From positions 1-16,528 of the forward strand of contig CAZSOQ010000116.1 of NCBI GenBank assembly GCA_964608495.1: DNA of 16,528 bases, written 5' to 3'. The notes beneath the pieces were generated by a model. The model saw only the letters and a program-made list of their open reading frames with translations, did no database searches and was not told where the DNA came from. Every line of letters starts with the position of its first letter. Within the stretch, counting starts at the first letter, position 1. Made by a program: the position numbers and the translations under genes. This document shows, one piece after another, positions 1-5,643 of this stretch. The DNA is from JAKORR01 sp964608495. Lineage in GTDB: Bacteria; Armatimonadota; Zipacnadia; Zipacnadales; FEN-943.

Positions 1-14
1 GGAGGGCACGGGTC

Positions 15-419
15 CTAAGATGGGGGGACGATCTCGAAGCCCTGGTCCGCGAAGTGCTGGTCGAAGGTGAAGGCCCGCGTCAGGCCGAGCTCGCGCATCG
101 CGGCGAAGCTGACGCAGTCCACGAGGCTAAGGTCCCTGCTGTTGGCCGCCAGCAGCGCGCCCACGGCCGCCTCGTGCACGTGCGGCTCGACCCAGTGGAC
201 CTGGAGAACCGGGGCGAGGGTGCCAACCAGGAGCTGGACGGCCTTCATGCCGATCCTGCGCTGGAGGACGGCGCAGGACTCGAGCAGGACGTAGTTGGTG
301 GTGAGAAGGGGCTCGTCCCCGGCCATCAGGTCGCGCCAGACCAAGCAGGCCGGCGCGTGGCACTCGTCGGCGGCGACCATCACGGCCAGCAGGGCGGAGG
401 TGTCAACGAACAGGCTCAT
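15..419 (-). CDS. vapC: PIN-domain ribonuclease toxin, VapC type
   Basis: 134-residue protein with the full PIN acidic set: D6 in the N-terminal FVDTSA strand, E47 in NYVLLES, D101 in SLVDC and D120 in FTFDQHF. This order and length match VapC toxins, which are Mg-dependent endoribonucleases that cleave tRNA, rRNA or mRNA unless bound by their antitoxin. The C-terminal FDQHFADQGFEIV stretch is the usual last strand and helix of the fold, so the protein looks complete. Its ATG overlaps the TGA of the upstream antitoxin gene (ATGA at 416-419), the usual sign of translational coupling. The RNA target cannot be told from sequence. Family assignment is firm; that it is an active toxin is inferred from intact catalytic residues. 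Confidence 0.9.
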   Translation of the reverse strand: MSLFVDTSALLAVMVAADECHAPACLVWRDLMAGDEPLLTTNYVLLESCAVLQRRIGMKAVQLLVGTLAPVLQVHWVEPHVHEAAVGALLAANSRDLSLVDCVSFAAMRELGLTRAFTFDQHFADQGFEIVPPS

Positions 420-661
420 CGGCCGAAGGCCTCAGCAGCGTGGTCATCGTGGCGGCGGGCCAGGTCGGACGGCCCGCGGAGGGCTCCCGCGGCCCGAAGC
501 GCCCGGGCCCGCAGCTCCGCCTCGGGAGTGGCCTGCGTTGAGCGCAAGAAGGCGTCCACGCACTCGCGGATCAACTCGGCCATGGAGACACGGCGCTCGG
601 CGGCCAGACGTTTGATCGCGCGAGCCTGTTCGTCGGTCAACTGGACCTGGGTACGGACCAT
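416..661 (-). CDS. vapB: Ribbon-helix-helix antitoxin, VapB-like
   Basis: 81-residue protein with an N-terminal ribbon-helix-helix: a short strand (VRTQVQLT), helix EQARAIKRLAAERR, turn, then helix SMAELIRECVDAFL at about 26-39. This is the CopG/Arc-like DNA-binding fold common in antitoxins. The charged C-terminal tail (about 45-81) would wrap around and inhibit the PIN toxin encoded next. The ATG at 661 is preceded by GGAGAG at 667-672 with 5 nt spacing, which supports this start. The upstream region holds two overlapping 10-bp palindromes (687-701), probable sites for autorepression by the antitoxin or the toxin-antitoxin complex. The role comes from fold and position; the exact VapB subfamily is not certain. 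Confidence 0.85.
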   Translation of the reverse strand: MVRTQVQLTDEQARAIKRLAAERRVSMAELIRECVDAFLRSTQATPEAELRARALRAAGALRGPSDLARRHDDHAAEAFGR

Positions 662-686
662 GGTGTCTCTCCATCATGCTGACAGT

Positions 687-701
687 TGATGCATCATGAT
701 G
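687..701. promoter_or_regulatory. Overlapping palindromes, candidate toxin-antitoxin operator
   Basis: Two perfect 10-bp palindromes overlap: TGATGCATCA at 687-696 and CATCATGATG at 692-701. They lie 26-40 nt upstream of the antitoxin ATG, where autoregulatory operators of ribbon-helix-helix antitoxins normally sit. A further ATGATG copy follows toward the gene at about 672-677 on the minus strand. No clear -35/-10 pair could be fixed here. Protein binding is inferred. Confidence 0.5.
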
Positions 702-848
702 TCACAGAACCAGAGGCGCGTCAACAACCACCCTTCGTCCTCGGGCCCTCCACCAAACCAGGGAACAGCGAGACGCCGAGGCCGCCCGTGCATGAACCTG
801 GGCAACTGGTGGTTTCGGCCGTCGCCTGCGCACTTGTCGCTGACCCGC

Positions 849-854
849 TACAAT
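849..854 (+). promoter_or_regulatory. Possible -10 element for the URO-D-family gene
   Basis: TACAAT at 849-854 matches the sigma-70 -10 consensus at five of six positions. It would give a transcript starting about 861 with a leader of roughly 14 nt that just includes the GGAGGAG ribosome site. No convincing -35 lies 16-18 nt upstream, so the assignment is weak. The rest of 702-848 shows no gene or strong structure. Confidence 0.3.
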
Positions 855-874
855 AGGGGCTGGAGGAGATGGCG

Positions 875-2023
875 ATGACCAGCCGCGAGCGCGTCCGAAT
901 AGCTCTGTCCCACCAGGAACCCGACCGGGTGCCCTTCGACCTGGGCACCACCCCCGTTACCGGTATCCACGTGCGGGCCTACCGCGCTCTTGTCGAGGCC
1001 CTGGGCCTGGACGTGCCGGAACCCAAGCTGGTGGACCCCGTTCAGCAGCTCGCAGCCCCGGACGAGAAGGTGCTCGAGGCGCTGGGCGCCGACTGCCGGA
1101 GCACGCTCCTGCGTCTCCCCTATCGCACTCTGGACAACCCCTGGCAGGACGATCGGTACGTCTACTTCCAGGACGAATGGGGTCTGACGCGACGGATGCC
1201 CCTGGACGACGGGCTCTACTTCGACCTGTGCGAGCACCCGCTGCGGGGTGTGCAGACGGTGGCCGAAGTAGAGGCGCACCAGTGGCCCGACCCGGTCGCC
1301 GGGCTGGATCGGGACCTGCTGCGAAGCGCCGTGGACGAGCTCGACGCCAGCGGGTATGCCGTGGTGACGCGGGGATTCGGGGCGGGCTTCCTCGAGCTGC
1401 TGCTGTGGCTGCAGGGCTACGAGGACGGCTATATCAACCTGATCGCCAACCTCGCCGTGACCGAGGCCATCCTGGACAAGGTCCTGGAGCTGAAGCTCGC
1501 CTACGCCCAGGCGGTGCTGGAGACCGTCGGGGACAAAGTGGACGTGTTCTACCTGGGCGATGACCTGGGCCAGCAGCGAGGGCCCCAGGTGAGCCAGGAG
1601 CTCTACCTGCGGTGCTTCCATCCGCGGTTGTGCGAGTACCACGGATCGGTGAGGCGGTGGGCGCCGGGGGCAAGGATCTTCTTCCACTGCTGCGGGGACT
1701 GCTACGAGTTTCTCCCCCACCTGGTCGAGACGCCGATAGACATCCTGAACCCCGTGCAAGTGTCGGCCAGCCACATGTCGGACACGGCGCGGCTGAAGCG
1801 CGAGTTCGGGGACCGCCTCAGCTTCTGGGGCGGCGTGGACACCCAGCACGTCCTGCCCCACGGGACGCCTCAGGAAGTGCGGGACGAGGTGCGGCGACGG
1901 ATCGAGGACCTGGGGCCCGGGGGCGGGTATGTGCTGAACCCCGTTCACAACGTGCAGGCGGACGTGCCGCCGGAGAACCTGCTGGCCCTGGTGGAGGCGC
2001 GGGACGAGTACGGCTGGTACTGA
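875..2023 (+). CDS. Uroporphyrinogen decarboxylase-family protein (MtaA/CmuA-like methyltransferase group)
   Basis: About 382 residues. It opens with TSRERVRIALSHQEPDRVP, the hallmark N-terminus of URO-D-superfamily proteins in environmental bacteria, and ends with HNVQADVPPENLLAL, typical of the same group. H271-C272-C273 in IFFHCCGD corresponds to the H-x-C zinc site of methylcobamide:coenzyme M methyltransferases such as MtaA rather than to true heme-pathway HemE. The likely role is therefore methyl transfer to or from a corrinoid or thiol, not heme synthesis. No corrinoid protein is encoded nearby, so the substrate is unknown. ATGs occur at 869 and 875; GGAGGAG (862-868) abuts the first but sits 6 nt from the second, so 875 is preferred. 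It heads a possible three-gene plus-strand unit. Confidence 0.85.
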   Translation: MTSRERVRIALSHQEPDRVPFDLGTTPVTGIHVRAYRALVEALGLDVPEPKLVDPVQQLAAPDEKVLEALGADCRSTLLRLPYRTLDNPWQDDRYVYFQDEWGLTRRMPLDDGLYFDLCEHPLRGVQTVAEVEAHQWPDPVAGLDRDLLRSAVDELDASGYAVVTRGFGAGFLELLLWLQGYEDGYINLIANLAVTEAILDKVLELKLAYAQAVLETVGDKVDVFYLGDDLGQQRGPQVSQELYLRCFHPRLCEYHGSVRRWAPGARIFFHCCGDCYEFLPHLVETPIDILNPVQVSASHMSDTARLKREFGDRLSFWGGVDTQHVLPHGTPQEVRDEVRRRIEDLGPGGGYVLNPVHNVQADVPPENLLALVEARDEYGWY

Positions 2024-2028
2024 TGGAC

Positions 2029-2052
2029 GGCCGGGGCGCGGAAAGCCCGGCC
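2029..2052 (+). other. Intergenic hairpin
   Basis: A perfect 7-bp inverted repeat (GGCCGGG at 2029-2035, CCCGGCC at 2046-2052) with a 10-nt loop lies between the URO-D-family stop and the next ribosome site. No T-run follows, so it is not a classical terminator. It might lower downstream transcription or stabilise the upstream mRNA. Confidence 0.35.
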
Positions 2053-2077
2053 GACTGGTGAGGAGGAGGACAGGCCC

Positions 2078-2902
2078 TTGATTGGTGTACTGGTCATCCT
2101 GATGACGGTGCTCATCTCCTTTGTTGCCGTGCGCATCGGGGCCGTGGCGCTGGAGCTTACGGGCCTGGACCGGGCGGCCGCGGGCTTCCAGGCCATCAGC
2201 GCCTTCACCGGCACGGGCTTCACGACTCAGGAAGCCGAGCTGGTGGTAAGCGACCCGCGACGGCGACGCATCCTGCAGATCCTGATGGTCGCGGGGAACG
2301 CCGGGATCGTCACGGTCATCGCCGGTATGGTGCAAACGCTGCAGACGCGCGGGACGGTCCTGCTGCCCGTGCTGCAGCTCGCGGCCGTGGTCATCCTGCT
2401 CTACCTGCTGTACCGGATAGTGATCTCCCCGCGCATCAGCCGCTGGGTCTACCACCAGATCCGTGGCCGGCTGGCGGGGTACGTGGAGATCGAGACCGTG
2501 AACTTCGAGGAGCTGCTGCGGCAGCAGGAGCAGTGGGGCGTGTTCCGCGTGAGGGCGCACGAGGGGATGACCTGCGTGGGCAAGGCCCTGGGCCAGTCGC
2601 GCCTGCGCGACCAGGGCATTACGGTGCTCACCATCGAGCGCGGGCACGAGGTGATCCCCTCGCCGGGGCCGAACCACCTGCTCCTCGTGGGCGATGCCAT
2701 GATCGTCTACGGCCGGCTGGACCGAATCGAGCAGATGATGGGCCGGGGCACGGGGGCAGGGATCGAGTGCCCGGGGGAGCAGGAGGTCCAGGCCGGCGTG
2801 GCACAGCAGGAGGATGCCGATGCGCCTGTACACGAAGACGGTAGCCCTGGCGATGCTCCTGGCGGCGGCACCGGCGTGGACCCAGGCGCCGGCGATCAGT
2901 GA
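2078..2902 (+). CDS. Membrane protein with TrkH-like pore loop and TrkA-C (RCK_C) domain
   Basis: 274 residues with a TTG start, supported by GGAGGAGGA at 2062-2070, 7 nt upstream. Membrane segments: about 1-25 (IGVLVILMTVLISFVAV), 63-87 (ILQILMVAGNAGIVTVIAG) and 94-115 (VLLPVLQLAAVVILLYLLY). Between the first two lies FQAISAFTGTGFTT (37-50), which resembles the pore helix and selectivity filter of TrkH/KtrB potassium transporters. Residues about 137-218 look like a TrkA C-terminal (RCK_C) ligand-binding domain, ending in HLLLVGDAMIVYGRLDRIEQM. This implies ion transport or ion-dependent signalling at the inner membrane. Residues after about 220 are low complexity and overlap the next gene. 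A family of such small RCK_C membrane proteins probably exists; ion specificity is not known from this sequence. Confidence 0.75.
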   Translation: MIGVLVILMTVLISFVAVRIGAVALELTGLDRAAAGFQAISAFTGTGFTTQEAELVVSDPRRRRILQILMVAGNAGIVTVIAGMVQTLQTRGTVLLPVLQLAAVVILLYLLYRIVISPRISRWVYHQIRGRLAGYVEIETVNFEELLRQQEQWGVFRVRAHEGMTCVGKALGQSRLRDQGITVLTIERGHEVIPSPGPNHLLLVGDAMIVYGRLDRIEQMMGRGTGAGIECPGEQEVQAGVAQQEDADAPVHEDGSPGDAPGGGTGVDPGAGDQ

Positions 2903-4832
2903 GACCCGCTACCGCGTCACGGCCGGGCCCGTCGAGGCCGAGGTGACGCCAGCGGGGCTGGACGTGCTCTGGCACAAGGACCTCTGGCTGCTGGGCGACA
3001 GCCACTCGGACCCCAGGCCCGCGGTCTCGGGCGTCGTCCTCACGACGGGATGGAAGACCCTCGCGAGCACCGCGATCAGCGACTGTGAGGCCCCGGCCGT
3101 GAGCCGCCAGGCCGGCCAGGTGCGGCTGGCGCTGTCGGGCGTGGCCTCGGAGACCGGCGGCGCGGGCCGGTGGGCCTGGCGGCAGGAACTGGTCTTCGAG
3201 CCCGCGCGCGTGGTCCTGCGCTACGAGCTGCAGGAGCTAGCGTCGCCCACGGCACCCATCATCGGGGGCGGCCACAGGCTGCAGTTCGTCGTGCCGCGCG
3301 ACCAGGTCCTCGGACCGCGACGGCCGGAGAACGTCCACGAGCCGGGCCTGGCCGTGCAGGTGACGAAGACCGACGGCGAGGTCGTGAGCACCCCCTTCGG
3401 CGGACAGCCCAACATCAGCGCCACGCCCGCGGCCGTCGCGCTGCCCTTCGGCGACGCCCGCGTCACCTATCGCCTGGCCGGGGACCTTCAGAGCGTCGAG
3501 CTGTGGAACGGCGGCTGGGAGCAGAGGATGAACCTGTTCCTGCGGCCCGGCAAGACGATCCGGGCGGAGGTGACCGTGGACCTGGGCGAGCTCGTGCGGG
3601 AGCCGGGGCCCGTGGCCGTCGAGCCCATCCCTCCCCGGCCGCGGCCCTGGCTGACCGCCGACCTGCCTGAGCGCCGCCGACCGGACGAGGTGCTACGCCT
3701 GCTGCAGTGCACGCCGGCCGTGCGCGCCTACGACAAGCCCCCCACGCCTGTGCCCACCGAGGAGAAGAACCGGCTCATGGCGGAGGTGGGCAAGCACTTC
3801 GAGGCGGTGGAGCTGTTCATCGCCTGGAGCAACTGGTGGTACGCGCGCTGGGACGAGGAGCCGAAGCTGCGCGAGCACGCGCGGGCCCTGGCGCGAGAGG
3901 CCCAGGAGTGGGTGGACGCGGCTCACAGACACGGCGTGCTGGCGGCGCTGTCGCTGTCGTGGGCGGCTCCTGGGTGCTCGGAGTGGGAGACGGCGCTGGT
4001 GCCGCAGTTCCAGGGCGAGTACCTCGACCCCGACCGCGGGGAGTTCGTGAAGGACCCGCGGTTCTTCGACTGGTCCCAGGACGAGGCCGCGCAGTATGCC
4101 TACCGGGCCTGGCGGGATGTGGCGTCGCTCCTGCGCGACGTGGACTTCCTGTTCTTCAACGAGCCTACCTGGCGGCTGCAGCCCTGGCACCGCGTGCCCC
4201 TGTCCAGCCCGAGCGCGCTGGCGAGCTGGCGGGCCTTCACCGGCCGCAGCGACACCCGGCTGCCCGCCAAAGCCTGGTGCAAGCCGACGGACCGCACCGA
4301 CGGCAGCGCGACGGTGCAGGACTGGCGGCAGTGGCAGGACTGGCTCGCAACCCTCTATGCCCGCATGATCCAGACGCAGGCGCGGGCCGTCGCCGACGCC
4401 AACGCGAGCAACCCGCGGTACCGGGGCGCGATCTGGTTCCAGAACAAGCAGTGGGTCGGGCCCGAATGGGCCTGCGACCTGGACCGGCTGTGTGCGCTGC
4501 CCGAGGTCACCTACATCGTCTGCGAGTACTGCACCGACGCGCGGGCCGAGGTCTGGCGCGAGTTCCGGTACTTCGCCGCCAAGCACGGCAAGAAGCTGTC
4601 GAGCTTCGTGAACTTCGGGTACTACGACTCGCGGGCGCCGGGGCGCGTGAGGTACGAGGGCACGGCTGAGGGGTTCGCGGCGGCCGCGGGGATGGGCGTG
4701 GGCGAGTGCGTGGACATGATCGCGGCCTACCCGGCGGAGTCGGTCCTGCCGTGGTCCGAAGGCTTCCATGCCGAACGGACGAGGCTGTGGGACGAGATCA
4801 CGGGGCCGTACGTCAAGGGCCCCGGCGGGTAG
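2820..4832 (+). CDS. Secreted clan GH-A-like glycoside hydrolase, family not recognised
   Basis: 670 residues from the preferred ATG at 2820: AGGAGG (2808-2813) touches the ATG at 2814 but sits 6 nt from 2820. A signal peptide (MRLYTKTVALAMLLAAAPAW) is followed by a beta-rich region to about 260 with many short strands, and then an alpha/beta barrel from about 290 to the end. The barrel contains FFNEP with N447-E448, the Asn-Glu acid/base pair typical of clan GH-A, and IVCEYC with E569 as a candidate nucleophile. This suggests a retaining glycosidase acting outside the cytoplasm. I cannot place it in a CAZy family. The first 83 nt of coding overlap the previous gene in another frame, consistent with coupled translation. 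Confidence 0.65.
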   Translation: MRLYTKTVALAMLLAAAPAWTQAPAISETRYRVTAGPVEAEVTPAGLDVLWHKDLWLLGDSHSDPRPAVSGVVLTTGWKTLASTAISDCEAPAVSRQAGQVRLALSGVASETGGAGRWAWRQELVFEPARVVLRYELQELASPTAPIIGGGHRLQFVVPRDQVLGPRRPENVHEPGLAVQVTKTDGEVVSTPFGGQPNISATPAAVALPFGDARVTYRLAGDLQSVELWNGGWEQRMNLFLRPGKTIRAEVTVDLGELVREPGPVAVEPIPPRPRPWLTADLPERRRPDEVLRLLQCTPAVRAYDKPPTPVPTEEKNRLMAEVGKHFEAVELFIAWSNWWYARWDEEPKLREHARALAREAQEWVDAAHRHGVLAALSLSWAAPGCSEWETALVPQFQGEYLDPDRGEFVKDPRFFDWSQDEAAQYAYRAWRDVASLLRDVDFLFFNEPTWRLQPWHRVPLSSPSALASWRAFTGRSDTRLPAKAWCKPTDRTDGSATVQDWRQWQDWLATLYARMIQTQARAVADANASNPRYRGAIWFQNKQWVGPEWACDLDRLCALPEVTYIVCEYCTDARAEVWREFRYFAAKHGKKLSSFVNFGYYDSRAPGRVRYEGTAEGFAAAAGMGVGECVDMIAAYPAESVLPWSEGFHAERTRLWDEITGPYVKGPGG

Positions 4833-4838
4833 GGCCGA

Positions 4839-4854
4839 CCACGGCGTGCCGTGG
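4839..4854. terminator. Short palindrome between convergent genes
   Basis: CCACGGC (4839-4845) and GCCGTGG (4848-4854) form a near-perfect palindrome just after the GH-like stop and before the convergent nrdG stop. It folds with 6 bp and a 4-nt loop. It could end transcripts from both sides, but there is no T-run on either strand, so intrinsic termination is doubtful. Confidence 0.35.
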
Positions 4855-4887
4855 CCAGCACCGCCCTCCTCGCACGTTGCCGGCGCG

Positions 4888-5637
4888 TTAGGCGCGGACG
4901 GCGACCCCGGCGAAGTAAGGCTCGACGACCCGCGCCAACTCCTCGAGCAGCTCCCGGGATGGCTCGGGCTCCGTCGCCCAGGCGGGGTCCAGGGTCGTGC
5001 CGGGCCGGAAGGGCTGCACGTAGTAAGGGCTGTCGCCGCCGACCCACTCCCCTATCGCCCGAAGGTCCTCGGGGGCGTGGAGTCGTGGGACGATGGTCGT
5101 GCGCAGTTCCTGCGGGAGATGGGCCTCGCGCAGGATACGGACGGTCTCGGCGATGGCATCGAGGTCGGTGGGAACGCCCGTCGCAGTGGAGTAGCGCTGG
5201 GGCGAGGCCTTGATGTCGAGGGCTACATAGTCTACCAAGTTTGCGGCTATTAACCTAGAAATAGCTTCCGGCTTGGAGCCGTTGGTATCAACCTTGACGG
5301 CCAAATCTTGTGCATGGGCCAGGGAAGCTATTCGCGCTAAGACCTCTACATCGAGGCACGGCTCTCCCCCACTGATGCACACACCCTCCAGCAGCTTGTG
5401 CCTCTCAGCCAGCCAGGAGGTCAGCTCCGGCAGGGGCATGAGCTCGTGCCAGGGGCCTACTACAAGCTGCGGATTCTGGCAGAAGGGGCAGCGGAAGTTG
5501 CACCCGCCGAGGAAGAGGGTAGCGGCTACGCGGCCCGGGAAGTCCACCAGCGAGGTGGGCACGAGTCCCGCCAGCACTCCGACCCCGCCGGGCGCCGGAG
5601 ACGGATCGGCACCGGGGTCCTGACTGCCGAAGTTCAT
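4888..5637 (-). CDS. nrdG: Anaerobic ribonucleotide reductase activating enzyme (radical SAM)
   Basis: 249-residue radical-SAM protein that generates the glycyl radical on NrdD using S-adenosylmethionine and a 4Fe-4S cluster. The cluster motif is C46-x3-C50-x2-C53 in GGCNFRCPFC, and the SAM-binding SGGEP lies at 89-93. It resembles the longer NrdG2 type, with VDFPGRVAATLFLGGCN at the front and KVDTNGS and LVDYVALDIKA further on. The ATG at 5637 lies 6 nt after the nrdD stop, so the two are cotranscribed and probably coupled; no strong ribosome site is seen. The stretch encoded by about 5221-5345 has clearly lower GC (roughly half) than the flanks and uses codons such as TTA, ATA and AGG, although the protein sequence remains canonical. 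Confidence 0.95.
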   Translation of the reverse strand: MNFGSQDPGADPSPAPGGVGVLAGLVPTSLVDFPGRVAATLFLGGCNFRCPFCQNPQLVVGPWHELMPLPELTSWLAERHKLLEGVCISGGEPCLDVEVLARIASLAHAQDLAVKVDTNGSKPEAISRLIAANLVDYVALDIKASPQRYSTATGVPTDLDAIAETVRILREAHLPQELRTTIVPRLHAPEDLRAIGEWVGGDSPYYVQPFRPGTTLDPAWATEPEPSRELLEELARVVEPYFAGVAVRA

Positions 5638-5643
5638 AAGTGG

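Noticed and set aside
848..2833. 661-residue minus-strand open frame opposite the URO-D-family and RCK_C genes
   Set aside because: Composition is Arg/His/Gln/Val/Leu-rich shadow coding caused by GC-rich third positions; the plus-strand genes have recognisable motifs.
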